The notes beneath the pieces are model-generated. The model made no database searches. It saw only the letters and a list, made by a program, of their open reading frames with translations, and was not told the origin of the DNA. A stretch of DNA of 64,000 nucleotides from CAVXGU01 sp963761615. GTDB lineage: Bacteria; Acidobacteriota; Vicinamibacteria; Vicinamibacterales; CAVVIG01. The DNA lies in contig CAVXGU010000003.1 of NCBI GenBank assembly GCA_963761615.1, forward strand, positions 1,860,001 to 1,924,000, written 5' to 3'. The position numbers and the translations under genes were made by a program. Below, piece after piece: positions 8,338 through 16,930 of this stretch; position 1 is the first letter of the stretch, and the number at the start of each line of letters is the position of its first letter.

Positions 8338-9751
8338 TCGCGGCGGCTCCGGGCCGCCGCGCGAACTGCTGGCGGCAGCGCTCGCTGCAGAATGCATGGC
8401 GGCGCCCGCCATGTTCGGTGGCCGGGACGCCGGGAGCGAGCTGCACAGGCATGCCGCAGACCGGGTCGCGCGGCTCGAGCGCCGCCTCGCGCTCCCAGGG
8501 ACCGACCTCGACGGGCCGCGAGCCGCGCACCGCGGCGAGCAGACGCAGCTCGTCGGCGATGAGCCGCGGCAGGAGGAAGTGCCGGCGCACCCGCTCGCGT
8601 CCGCCCGCGCCCAGCTGGCGCGCCAGGTCGTAGTTGCGCAACAGCTCGACGACCCGATCGGCGCATTCCTCGATGCCGTCGACGAGGAATCCGCCCGTGT
8701 CGTCCATCTGGAGCGGGATGCCGCCGGCGCGGCCCGCGACGACGGGGGTCCCCTTCCAGAGCGCCTCGGAGATCACCAGCCCGAATCCTTCGCGGATGGA
8801 CTTCTGGATCACGACAGCCGACCGCCGCTGGAACGCGTTGACCTCGATGTTGCCGACGCCGGTGAGGTTCGTGAACACGTGGAGCAGCGGGTCGCTCTGG
8901 CGCGCGGCGTCGATCTGCCGGTAGACCTCCCAGCCCTGCGGGTCGTCGAGCGCCATGGAGCCGACCAGCGCGAGCTGGAGGCCGGGCACCTCTTTCCGCA
9001 CGCGGCGGTAGGCCTCGATGACGCCCATGGGGTCCTTCCACGGATCGAAGCGGCTCACCTGCGTGACGAGCGGCGCCGAGGAGGCGATCCCGATCCAGTC
9101 GAGGACGCGCGACACCAGGGTCTCGTCCACGTCCATGTTCTTCGGGCTCAGCGGATCGATGGCCGGCGGGATGATCGCGCGCCGCGCGACCGGCAGGTCG
9201 CCCGGGATGAAGGCGGGCATCGTGAAGACCGCGGCGTCGTACCCGGCGAGGAAGGCGCGAAGGAAGCGCCACGCTTCGGGATGCGGCGCGCCGGTGTCGA
9301 TGTGGCACCGCCAGATCCAGCGTGCCTCTCCGCGCCCGTGCGCCGACAGCAGGCCTGCCGGCTGCGGATCGTGCACGACGATGACGTCGTAGTCGTGGTC
9401 GAGCCGGCTGGCGTTGGCGCGCGTGACCTCGACGTAGTGATCGCGGTCCGCGTCGCTGAACGGGATGGCCGCGCCCTGGAGCCCGTTGTGCAGCCGCTTG
9501 GTGATGCCGAAGAAGCGGTCGTCGCCGGCGATGATTCCCCAGTCGACCACCAGCCCGAGGCTGCGCTCGATGGGGACGATGGAGCGCAGCAGCTCGGACA
9601 CGCCGCCGCCGTAGGGGGTCGCGCTGACGTGCAGGACCCGGGCGCCCAGCAGGGGCCGGGCGAGGGCGCGGCACTCGTTGACGGCCGCGTCGCCGACGGC
9701 GGAAGCGTAATCTTCGAGCGCCCGGGCGCCGATGTCGACCTTCTGGAGCAT
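8330..9751 (-). CDS. GT4 glycosyltransferase (trehalose synthase TreT-like) with C-terminal YHS-like domain
   Basis: A 473-aa protein. Residues 1-~420 are a GT-B glycosyltransferase resembling TreT: an ALEDYASAVGD start, SATPYGGGVSELLRSIVPI, DWGIIAGDDRFFGITKRLHN, and the donor-site motif REGFGLVISEALWKGTPVVA. TreT-type enzymes join a nucleotide-activated glucose to glucose to make trehalose. Residues ~426-466 add DPVCGMPV and HAFCSERCRQQFARRP (Cys432, Cys455, Cys459), which look like a YHS/TRASH-type metal-binding segment not normally part of this enzyme. The ATG at 9751 begins the conserved sequence (MLQKVDIG); a longer frame upstream lacks support. It lies just downstream of OtsA-OtsB, also a trehalose gene. 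Confidence 0.8.
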   Translation of the reverse strand: MLQKVDIGARALEDYASAVGDAAVNECRALARPLLGARVLHVSATPYGGGVSELLRSIVPIERSLGLVVDWGIIAGDDRFFGITKRLHNGLQGAAIPFSDADRDHYVEVTRANASRLDHDYDVIVVHDPQPAGLLSAHGRGEARWIWRCHIDTGAPHPEAWRFLRAFLAGYDAAVFTMPAFIPGDLPVARRAIIPPAIDPLSPKNMDVDETLVSRVLDWIGIASSAPLVTQVSRFDPWKDPMGVIEAYRRVRKEVPGLQLALVGSMALDDPQGWEVYRQIDAARQSDPLLHVFTNLTGVGNIEVNAFQRRSAVVIQKSIREGFGLVISEALWKGTPVVAGRAGGIPLQMDDTGGFLVDGIEECADRVVELLRNYDLARQLGAGGRERVRRHFLLPRLIADELRLLAAVRGSRPVEVGPWEREAALEPRDPVCGMPVQLAPGVPATEHGGRRHAFCSERCRQQFARRPGAAASA

Positions 9752-9799
9752 GTGCTGATCCCGGCTGAGTCTACCGCGCCGAAGGGGCGCGGGCGCCGG

Positions 9800-9850
9800 G
9801 TGGCGGGAGGACCAGGGGCTGTGCCCGGTGCCCGGCACCCGCCACGGCGT
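9800..9850. repeat. Short GTGCCCGG/GCACCCGG unit spacer
   Basis: Between otsAB and the glycosyltransferase gene is a tract built from GTGCCCG GTGCCCG GCACCCG units (9821-9843). Related short GC-rich units occur in other spacers of this window (39.6 kb and 45.7 kb). No coding or RNA signal is seen. Confidence 0.45.
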
Positions 9851-12118
9851 CTAGGTGCCCGCGCGGCCGGGCGTATCCTGGAGCTGCGCGACCGGTGCGT
9901 CCGCGTGCGCCACCGGGGCGGGAGCCGTCGCCGAGAGCAGCGCCCCCAGGAACCGCCGGACGGCGCGCGGATTGGCGAGACGAAACCGCGCGACCGTGGC
10001 GCCGTCGCCGACCCGAATCGTCGTGCTCGTCTCGGGCAGCGCAGCGAACATCTCCTCGTCGGTTCGATCGTCGCCGATGGCGACGAGATGTGACGGCCCC
10101 GGCAAGTCGTCCATCACGCGGCGAGCGACCAGGCCCTTGGACGCGCCATGCGGTCTGAGCTCGATCACCATGTGGCCTTCGAGCAGCTCGACCGGCTGCC
10201 CCGCGAACGCCGCGGCCACCTCGTCGCGGATGCGCGACCGCTGCCGCGCGGCGAGATCCTGATCGGCGAGCCGATAGTGCCACGCCAGCCCGGCGCCCTT
10301 TTCTTCGAGGAGCGAGCCGGGCGTTTCGGCCGTAATCGCCCCGAGCAGGGTCCGCGCCCGCTCCTTCCAGGCGGGCGCCTGCGGCACGAGCCACACCCAG
10401 CTGTGATTCCAGCGCCGGTGCACGGCGCCGTGCTCTGCCCACAGGTCGGCGGGCAGATCGCCGAACCAGCGCTCGGCGGTCTCGAGGGACCGGCCGGTCA
10501 CCAGGTGCAGGTCGATGAGCGGATGGGTCGCGAGCGACGCAAGCAGGCGGATCAGGGTCCCGTCGGGCACCGCCAGCTCGGGCGAGGGCGCGTAGGGGAC
10601 GAGCGTGCCGTCGTAGTCGAGGAGCAGGGTGATCCGCCCGCCGCTCGCGGCGCGGCCGGTGTCGACGGCCGAGACGGCCGGCGGCACCGGCTCGGGCGGG
10701 AGAACCCATTCGCTGGCGACCGCCGGGCCCAGGCGCTCGACGAAGCTGGCTGCCCACCGTTGGATGGACGACTGCTGGACGCATGCCCGCAGCGCGCGCA
10801 TGCGCCGCCGCCGCTCGTCGAGCGGCAGCGCGAGCGCCCGCGACATGCTGTCGGCGAGGCTCTCGACGTCGTATGGGTTGACCATCAGGGCGTCGACCAG
10901 CTCCTCGGAGGCCCCGGCGAACTCGCTCAGCACCAGGACGCCATCGTCGTCGATCCGCGACGCGCAGAACTCCTTGGCGACCAGGTTCATGCCGTCCCGG
11001 AGCGGCGTGACGAGCATGACGTCGGCGGCCCGGTAGAGGGCGACCAGCTCCCGGCGGGAGATCGAACGGAAGAGATAGTGGATGGGCACCGCGTCGACGG
11101 TGCCGAACTGGCCGTTGATCCGTCCGATGAGCTCGTCGAGCTCGCGCCGGAAGGAACGGTAGGCGCGCACGTCGACGCGCGACGGCACGGCGACCTGGAT
11201 GAAGCGGACGCGGTCGCGCAGCGACGGCTCGCGCTCGAGCAGACGCTGGAACGCGAGCAGACGCCGCGGAATGCCCTTCGTGTAGTCGAGGCGGTCCACG
11301 CCGAGGAGGATCCGCCGGCCCTGCGCCTCGTTGCGGATCGTGTCGGCCCGGAGCCGGACGTCGATGTCGCTCGCGAGCAGCGCGAAGCGCTCGTCGTCGA
11401 TGCCCATCGGGAAGGCGCCGATCTGCACCATGCGCCCCTTCCACCAGAAGTGATCGACCGCGGTCTTGAGGGCCGCCAGCTGCTGGACGGCGTTGCGGAA
11501 GTGCCGTGCGTAGGAGGGCGTGTGGAAGCCGATCAGATCGGCGCCGAGCAGCCCCTCGAGCAGCGGCTGTCGCCACGGCAGCGCCCGGAAGACGTCGGGG
11601 GCGGGGAAGGGGATGTGGAGGAAAAAGCCGATGCGCGCACCGGGGAGGCGCTCCCGGAGCAGCTTTGGCAGCAGCAGCAGGTGATAGTCGTGGACCCAGA
11701 TCCGGTCGCCGGGCCGCCAGACCTGTGCGACCTGGTCCGCGAATCGCTCGTTCGCGCGGCAGTAGGCGCGCCAGCCGCCGCTGTCGATCGGCACACGGTC
11801 GAGCAGGTAGTGGAAGAGCGGCCAGACGACGCCGTTCGAGAAGCCGTCGTAGAAGCCGGAGACCTCGCGCTGGGAGAAGTAGACCGGCAGGAGATTGCGG
11901 GCCCGGAGCTTCGTGTCGATCTCGCGGGCCTGTTCCGGCGACGCCTGGGCGACGTCCCCGGGCCAGCCGATCCAGAGCGACGGCTGGCTTTCTCGCAGGC
12001 CCTCGAGGCCCGTCGCCAGCCCACCGGTCGACTGCAGGAGCTCGGGCCGTCCGGCCCGCCAGCGCACGACGACAGGCAACCGGTTCGAAACGATCAAGAG
12101 CCGGGGACTGTCGGGCAT
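9851..12118 (-). CDS. Trehalose-6-phosphate synthase/phosphatase fusion (OtsA-OtsB)
   Basis: A 755-aa bifunctional enzyme. Residues 1-~465 are a GT20 synthase domain that makes trehalose-6-phosphate from nucleotide-glucose and glucose-6-phosphate: the RLLIVSNRLPV start, STGGLATGL, HDYHLLLLP, GVDRLDYTKGIPRRLLAF, and PLRDGMNLVAKEFCA. Residues ~490-740 are a HAD-type phosphatase: DYDGTLVPY near 501, an LVTGRS block, and GDDRTDEEMF near 680. The start is firm because family members begin at the same conserved strand. There is no Shine-Dalgarno; a -10-like AAAGAT ends 7 nt before the ATG. It probably makes trehalose in one polypeptide; the next gene offers a second route. Confidence 0.95.
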   Translation of the reverse strand: MPDSPRLLIVSNRLPVVVRWRAGRPELLQSTGGLATGLEGLRESQPSLWIGWPGDVAQASPEQAREIDTKLRARNLLPVYFSQREVSGFYDGFSNGVVWPLFHYLLDRVPIDSGGWRAYCRANERFADQVAQVWRPGDRIWVHDYHLLLLPKLLRERLPGARIGFFLHIPFPAPDVFRALPWRQPLLEGLLGADLIGFHTPSYARHFRNAVQQLAALKTAVDHFWWKGRMVQIGAFPMGIDDERFALLASDIDVRLRADTIRNEAQGRRILLGVDRLDYTKGIPRRLLAFQRLLEREPSLRDRVRFIQVAVPSRVDVRAYRSFRRELDELIGRINGQFGTVDAVPIHYLFRSISRRELVALYRAADVMLVTPLRDGMNLVAKEFCASRIDDDGVLVLSEFAGASEELVDALMVNPYDVESLADSMSRALALPLDERRRRMRALRACVQQSSIQRWAASFVERLGPAVASEWVLPPEPVPPAVSAVDTGRAASGGRITLLLDYDGTLVPYAPSPELAVPDGTLIRLLASLATHPLIDLHLVTGRSLETAERWFGDLPADLWAEHGAVHRRWNHSWVWLVPQAPAWKERARTLLGAITAETPGSLLEEKGAGLAWHYRLADQDLAARQRSRIRDEVAAAFAGQPVELLEGHMVIELRPHGASKGLVARRVMDDLPGPSHLVAIGDDRTDEEMFAALPETSTTIRVGDGATVARFRLANPRAVRRFLGALLSATAPAPVAHADAPVAQLQDTPGRAGT

Positions 12119-12124
12119 TCGAAT

Positions 12125-12153
12125 ATCTTTACCGACAAGTCGTATGAATTCAA
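12125..12153 (-). promoter_or_regulatory. Candidate promoter of otsAB
   Basis: On the minus strand, TTGAAT (12153-12148), a 17-nt spacer, then AAAGAT (12130-12125). The predicted transcription start falls at or next to the ATG at 12118, so the transcript would be leaderless. This AT-rich stretch stands out in GC-rich surroundings. Based on consensus reading only. Confidence 0.4.
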
Positions 12154-12193
12154 ACGATTGGATGCCTTGACATTTCGAGACAAACCTGCCGCG

Positions 12194-12236
12194 GTCAACT
12201 TTTCGGTTGACTATCCAGTTTAACTATGTGATTAAT
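12194..12236 (+). promoter_or_regulatory. Palindromic operator overlapping a candidate tetR promoter
   Basis: GTCAAC-ttttcg-GTTGAC (12194-12211) is a perfect 6-bp inverted repeat with a 6-nt centre. Its right arm overlaps a -35-like TTGACT (12207-12212), followed after 18 nt by ATTAAT (12231-12236). The TetR gene starts 8 nt later at 12244. A repressor site covering its own -35 is a typical autoregulation arrangement. Assignment to this TetR protein is an inference. Confidence 0.45.
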
Positions 12237-12243
12237 CTCGCGT

Positions 12244-12894
12244 ATGAGCCGCCACGCCGTGCTTGCCGCTCGCGACGGCCTGACCGAGCAGCGCATCCTC
12301 GACGCCGCCCACGCCGTGTTCGTTCGCCGCGGCACGGCCGGCGCACGGATGCAGGACATCGCCGAGGAAGCCGGCGTCAACCAGGCGCTGCTGCACTACT
12401 ACTTCCGGACCAAGGACAACCTGGCCCAGGCCGTCTTCCGCCGTGCCGCGCTGCAGTTGCTGCCGGCGGTCTTCGAGCTGCTCGCCTCGGACGTGCCGCT
12501 CGACGAGAAAGTCCGGCGCGTCGTGGAGCTCGAGCTGAAGCACCTGGCCAAGGCGCCCTACCTGCCTGGCTACGTCATCAGTGAGCTCACGTATCACCCG
12601 GCCCGCGTCCATCAGCTCGTCGCCGCCCTCACCGGCATGACCCCGAACGATGTGCGCCCGCGCGTGGCGAACGCGCTGCAGCGCCAGATCGACGCGGAGG
12701 TCGCGCGGGGACGGATGGCCCCCATCGCGCACGACGAGTTCGTCGTGAACCTGATGGCGCTCTGCATCTTTCCGTTTGCCGCGCGGCCGATGCTGGCGGC
12801 GCTGCTCGGCCTGGACGATCGGGGGTTCGAGCGGTTCATCGCCCGCAGGCGCGAGAAGCTGCCGCGGTTCTTCCTGAAGGCCCTGCGGCCGTGA
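12244..12894 (+). CDS. TetR/AcrR-family regulator (CecR-like position)
   Basis: 216 aa with an N-terminal TetR helix-turn-helix at residues ~10-55: EQRILDAAHAVFVRRGTAGARMQDIAEEAGVNQALLHYYFRTKDNL. The C-terminal ligand/dimer domain is divergent. It is divergent from otsAB and reads in the same direction as the TolC-HlyD-ABC export genes 40 nt downstream. In E. coli the regulator CecR precedes ybhGFSR in the same way. The natural role is probably repression of the export operon and of itself. The inducer is unknown. Confidence 0.9.
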   Translation: MSRHAVLAARDGLTEQRILDAAHAVFVRRGTAGARMQDIAEEAGVNQALLHYYFRTKDNLAQAVFRRAALQLLPAVFELLASDVPLDEKVRRVVELELKHLAKAPYLPGYVISELTYHPARVHQLVAALTGMTPNDVRPRVANALQRQIDAEVARGRMAPIAHDEFVVNLMALCIFPFAARPMLAALLGLDDRGFERFIARRREKLPRFFLKALRP

Positions 12895-12934
12895 GTCGCC
12901 GCGAAGACGGACCACGCGGAGAAGGAAACCGAGG

Positions 12935-14248
12935 ATGACGAGACGCATCGTTTCTGCTCTGGTGTGCGGCTGGCTGCTGGCGGGACCCGCAGCGGCCCAG
13001 CCTGCGCCGTCGGGTGCGGCGCCGCTCGACCTGGCCACGCTCGAGGCCGACGCGCAGCGGACGGATCCGCGGACCCGGGAAGTCCAACTGCAGGCCGAAC
13101 AGACCGACCTGCGCTTGCGCAGCCTGGCGGCGGAGTGGCTGCCCGCGGTCGCCGTCGCCGGGCAGACGCAGTACCAGTCCGACGTGCCGATGGCGCCGGT
13201 GAACGGCCCGGACGGCCAGCCGCTCTTCGCCCCGTCGAAGGACACCTACGATGCCTCGGTCAGCGTCGAGCAGCGGCTGTACGACCCGACGGCGAAGCCC
13301 CGTGCGGCCGTCGAGCGCGCGCAGCTGGCCCAGACCCAGGCGGGCGTCCGCTCCGCCGTCTTCGGCCTTCGCCAGGAGGTCGATGACGCGTTCTTCCAGG
13401 CCTTGCTGCTGCAGGAACAGGCGCGCGCCGTGGACGCGGCGATCGCGGATCTCTCGGCGCGGCTGGACGAGGCGCGCACGCGGGTTCGCGAAGGCGCGGC
13501 GCTCCCCGCCGACGCCGCACTCATTGAGGCGGCCCTCCTCGCGCGGCGCCAGGACGCGGCGGAAGTCGCGGCCTCCCGCCGCGCGGCCCTCGCGCGGCTC
13601 GGGGAGCTGACGGGGCGCACCCTGCCCGACGGTCAGGTGTTCACCGTGCCCGACCTGGGCGCGAAGGTCTCCGACGCCCGCGCGCAGCTCGAGACGGTCC
13701 AGGCGCGACCCGAGTACCAGCAGTTCGCGACCACGCGGAACCTGCTCGCCGAGCGGGCCGATGCGACGAAGGCGTCGGTCGAGCCGCGCGTGACGGCATA
13801 CGGCAAGGCGGGCTACGGCAAGCCCGGGCTGAACTTCATCGACAACCAGTTCCAGGGGTACTGGCTCGCCGGGGTCCGCGTGCAGTGGACGCCGTGGGAT
13901 CGCGGGTCCGCCGCCAGGACGCGCGCCGAGCTGGGCCTCCAGCAGGACGTCGTCAATGCGGAGCAGGCGGCGTTCACCAGCCGGCTGCGGCGATCGATCG
14001 AGAACATGCTCGCCGACATCGACCGGCTGCAGGCGGGCGCGGCCCTGGACGATCAGATCGTGACGCTGCGCGAGCAGGTCGCGGCGAACACGCAGGTGCG
14101 GTTGAACGAGGGCGCGGTGACGGCCGCCGACTACGTCGACCGGGACAGCGAGCTGCTGTCGGCGCGGATCGCGCGGTCGTCCCATCAGGTTCAGCTCGAG
14201 CAGGCGGGCGCCCGGTTGCTGGACGCCCTCGGTCTGGAGGTGCGGTGA
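12935..14248 (+). CDS. TolC-family outer-membrane efflux protein
   Basis: 437 aa with a signal peptide (MTRRIVSALVCGWLLAGPAAA, cut near residue 22) and long alpha-helical, Gln/Ala/Glu-rich repeats typical of the TolC periplasmic barrel. The two-fold internal repeat is suggested by the paired LDLATLEADAQRTDPRTREV and paired-coil segments. An AAGGAAA ribosome site lies about 6 nt before the ATG. It should form the outer-membrane exit duct for the export genes that follow, and its stop overlaps the next ATG by 1 nt (TGATG). Confidence 0.85.
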   Translation: MTRRIVSALVCGWLLAGPAAAQPAPSGAAPLDLATLEADAQRTDPRTREVQLQAEQTDLRLRSLAAEWLPAVAVAGQTQYQSDVPMAPVNGPDGQPLFAPSKDTYDASVSVEQRLYDPTAKPRAAVERAQLAQTQAGVRSAVFGLRQEVDDAFFQALLLQEQARAVDAAIADLSARLDEARTRVREGAALPADAALIEAALLARRQDAAEVAASRRAALARLGELTGRTLPDGQVFTVPDLGAKVSDARAQLETVQARPEYQQFATTRNLLAERADATKASVEPRVTAYGKAGYGKPGLNFIDNQFQGYWLAGVRVQWTPWDRGSAARTRAELGLQQDVVNAEQAAFTSRLRRSIENMLADIDRLQAGAALDDQIVTLREQVAANTQVRLNEGAVTAADYVDRDSELLSARIARSSHQVQLEQAGARLLDALGLEVR

Positions 14249-15243
14249 TGTGGCAGGTGAGAGGGGTGATGGCGCCGGTGGTCGTCGCCGTGACCGCGGC
14301 GCTGGCGGGCGGCTGCGCACAGCCGCCCGGGCCCGACGCGTACGGCAACGTCGAGGCCACGCCCGTCGTCGTGAGCGCGGAGGCGAGCGGCCGGCTGCTG
14401 TCGTTCACGCCCGAGGAAGGCGACCGGGTGGCGAAGGACGCCCAGGTCGGCGTCGTCGAATCGACCCAGCTCGGGTTCCAGCAGGAGAGCCTCGACGCGC
14501 AGCGCGTGGCGGCCGCGACGCGGGTCCAGGAGCTGGGGCAACAGCGGCTGGCCCTCGAGGCGCAGCAACAGGCGGCGCGCGCACAGCTCGCCGCGCTCAC
14601 CACGCAGCGCGATATCGCCGACCGCGGGTACCAGCGCACCCAGCGGCTGGCGGCGGCGCAGGCGGCCACCGCGCAGCAGCTCGACCAGGCCGAGCGTGAG
14701 TTCCGCGTGCTCGGCGAGCAGATCGCGGCACAGAACCACCAGATCGACGCCCAGGGCGTGCAGATCGCGGCCGCGCGCCTCGCCGAACAGGGCGCCCGCC
14801 AGCAGGTGGCCTCCCTGGCCGCGCAGCTCGCGCAGGTGTCCGATCGCCTCGGGAAGACCCGCATCACGAATCCGGTCGGCGGGACCGTCCTGACGACCTA
14901 CGTCAAGACGGGAGAAGTCGTGCAGGCGGGCCAGCCCCTCTACCGCGTGGCCGACCTCGGCTCGGTGGACGTTCGCGCCTACGTCAGCGAGCCGCAGCTG
15001 ACCAGCCTCAAGCTCGGCCAGCGCGCGCGCGTGTCGGTGGACGGCGCCGACGGGGCGCGGCGCGAGCTGACCGGCCAGGTGTCGTGGATTTCCTCGGAGG
15101 CCGAGTTCACGCCGACGCCGATCCAGACGCGTGACGAGCGGGCGGACCTGGTGTACGCGATCAAGATCCGCGTGCCGAATCCCGACGGTGTGCTCAAGAT
15201 CGGGATGCCGGCCGACGTCGTCTTCGGGGAGTCGGCCTCGTGA
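14248..15243 (+). CDS. HlyD-family periplasmic adaptor (YbhG-like)
   Basis: 331 aa. It begins with a hydrophobic segment ending LAGGCAQ, compatible with a lipoprotein or an N-terminal anchor. Two half-lipoyl segments (GRLLSFTPEEGDRVAKDAQVG near the N-terminus and RITNPVGGTVLTTYVKTGEVVQ near residue 210) flank a long coiled coil rich in Gln, and a beta-barrel domain follows (VDVRAYVSEPQLTSLKLGQ). This architecture matches adaptors that link an inner-membrane ABC transporter to TolC. The ATG overlaps the TolC stop, and its stop overlaps the next GTG. Confidence 0.88.
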   Translation: MWQVRGVMAPVVVAVTAALAGGCAQPPGPDAYGNVEATPVVVSAEASGRLLSFTPEEGDRVAKDAQVGVVESTQLGFQQESLDAQRVAAATRVQELGQQRLALEAQQQAARAQLAALTTQRDIADRGYQRTQRLAAAQAATAQQLDQAEREFRVLGEQIAAQNHQIDAQGVQIAAARLAEQGARQQVASLAAQLAQVSDRLGKTRITNPVGGTVLTTYVKTGEVVQAGQPLYRVADLGSVDVRAYVSEPQLTSLKLGQRARVSVDGADGARRELTGQVSWISSEAEFTPTPIQTRDERADLVYAIKIRVPNPDGVLKIGMPADVVFGESAS

Positions 15244-16178
15244 GTGATCCCGCGGTCCTGGTCGATCGCCTCGAGAAGCGCTATGGATCCGTGACGGCGC
15301 TCGCAGGGGTGTCCTTCGCCGTGAACCGGGGCGAGCTATTCGGCTTCATCGGCCCCGACGGGGCGGGCAAGACGACGCTGTTCCGGATTCTGGCCACGCT
15401 GCTCGTGCCGGGCGCAGGAACCGCCCGCGTCCTGGGGCGCGACGTCGTGAAGGGCCTCTGGGAGCTCCGGCGGCTCATCGGCTACATGCCCGGGCGCTTC
15501 TCGCTCTATCCCGACCTCAGCGTCGAGGAGAATCTCCGCTTCTTCGCCTCGGTGTTCGGGACGACGCTGGCGCAGGCACGCGAGCAGATCGCGCCGATCT
15601 ACTCCCAGATCGAGCCCTTCCGCGCGCGGCGCGCCGGTGCGCTGTCGGGCGGGATGAAACAGAAGCTCGCGCTCTGCTGCGCGCTGGTGCACCGGCCGGA
15701 GCTGCTGCTCCTCGACGAGCCGACGACGGGCGTCGACGCGGTGTCGCGCCGCGAGTTCTGGGACCTGCTCGGCGCCCTGCGCGCGTCCGGCCTGACCGTC
15801 GTCGTGTCGACGCCGTACATGGACGAAGCGACGCGCTGCGATCGGGTCGCGCTCATCCAGCAGGGGCGCCTGCTGGCGATCGATCGTCCCCAGACGGTGG
15901 CCGCGTCCTTCGACCGCCCGATCCTCGCGGTGGAGGCCACGGACCGGTACCGGGTGCTCCGGGCGCTGCGCGAGTACCCGCACGCGCACACGGTCTATCC
16001 CTTCGGCGCCACCCTGCATTACACCGACGAGCGCACGGACCTCGACGCCGACGTGCTGGCGCGCGAGGTGGGGCAGTTCCTGGACGCCCGTGGGTTCGCC
16101 GACGCCGAAGTGCAGGTCATTCCCGCGGGCATCGAGGACACGTTCATGGCGCGGATGAGCGAAGGGCGGACGGCGTGA
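15240..16178 (+). CDS. ABC transporter ATPase (first half of YbhF-like pair)
   Basis: 312 aa. Walker A GPDGAGKTTL near residue 38, signature LSGGMKQKLALCCALVH near 137, and Walker B LLLLDEPTTGVDAVSRREFW. The Walker A loop has Asp where Asn is common, a feature also seen in YbhF-type proteins. About 80 extra residues after the nucleotide domain form the usual C-terminal DrrA-like tail. The GTG start overlaps the adaptor stop by 4 nt. In E. coli YbhF the two ATPase domains are fused; here they are separate genes. Confidence 0.93.
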   Translation: MSDPAVLVDRLEKRYGSVTALAGVSFAVNRGELFGFIGPDGAGKTTLFRILATLLVPGAGTARVLGRDVVKGLWELRRLIGYMPGRFSLYPDLSVEENLRFFASVFGTTLAQAREQIAPIYSQIEPFRARRAGALSGGMKQKLALCCALVHRPELLLLDEPTTGVDAVSRREFWDLLGALRASGLTVVVSTPYMDEATRCDRVALIQQGRLLAIDRPQTVAASFDRPILAVEATDRYRVLRALREYPHAHTVYPFGATLHYTDERTDLDADVLAREVGQFLDARGFADAEVQVIPAGIEDTFMARMSEGRTA

Positions 16179-16930
16179 CGAACCCGTCGCTCGCCATCGA
16201 GGCCCGGGACCTGACCCGGCGTTTCGGGTCGTTCGTCGCGGTCGATCGCATCACGTTCTCGATCGTGTCGGGCGAAGTGTTCGGCTTCCTCGGCGCCAAC
16301 GGCGCCGGCAAGACGACCGCCATCCGGATGCTCACCGGCCTGCTGGCGCCGAGCGGCGGGACGGCGACGGTCGCCGGGCACGACGTCTACCGGGAGAGCG
16401 AGGCGATCAAGCGGGACATCGGGTACATGAGCCAGCGCTTCTCGCTGTACGAAGACCTGAGCGTCCGCGAGAACATCACGCTGTACGGCGGCATCTACGG
16501 ACTGTCGCGCCGGGCGCTCCGCGAGCGGACCGACCGGCTGGTCGCCCGTCTGGCGCTGCAGGAGGTCGCGCGGGACCCGGTGCGCAGCATTCCCCTGGGA
16601 TGGCGCCAGAAGCTCGCCTTCTCCGTGGCGCTCCTCCACGAGCCGAAGATCGTCTTCCTCGACGAGCCGACGAGCGGGGTCGATCCGATCACCCGCCGCC
16701 AGTTCTGGGAAATGATCTACGAGGCGGCCTCTGCCGGGACGACCGTCCTGGTCACCACGCACTACATGGACGAAGCGGAGTACTGCGACCGGGTGTCGAT
16801 CATGGTCGACGGGCGGATCGGGGCCATGGGGTCGCCGGCCGAGCTCAAGCGACAGTTCGCCGCCGCGTCGATGGACGACGTCTTTCTCCGGCTCGCGCGG
16901 CCCGCTGAAGCCGCTCGGGGGGCGTCATGA
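16175..16930 (+). CDS. ABC transporter ATPase (second half of YbhF-like pair)
   Basis: 251 aa. Walker A GANGAGKTTAIRMLTGLL near residue 38 and Walker B IVFLDEPTSGVDPITRRQFW are intact. The signature loop reads IPLGWRQKLAFSVALLH, so the LSGGQ core is replaced by LGWRQ. This degenerate signature is also known in the second domain of YbhF-like transporters, and suggests one weaker ATP site in the heterodimer. GTGA overlap with the previous gene and ATGA overlap with the next show translational coupling. Confidence 0.92.
   Translation: MTNPSLAIEARDLTRRFGSFVAVDRITFSIVSGEVFGFLGANGAGKTTAIRMLTGLLAPSGGTATVAGHDVYRESEAIKRDIGYMSQRFSLYEDLSVRENITLYGGIYGLSRRALRERTDRLVARLALQEVARDPVRSIPLGWRQKLAFSVALLHEPKIVFLDEPTSGVDPITRRQFWEMIYEAASAGTTVLVTTHYMDEAEYCDRVSIMVDGRIGAMGSPAELKRQFAAASMDDVFLRLARPAEAARGAS

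Noticed and set aside
12232..13245. 337-codon minus-strand open frame opposite tetR and tolC
   Set aside because: Low-complexity, Arg-rich translation with no motif; the plus strand carries recognisable TetR and TolC genes.
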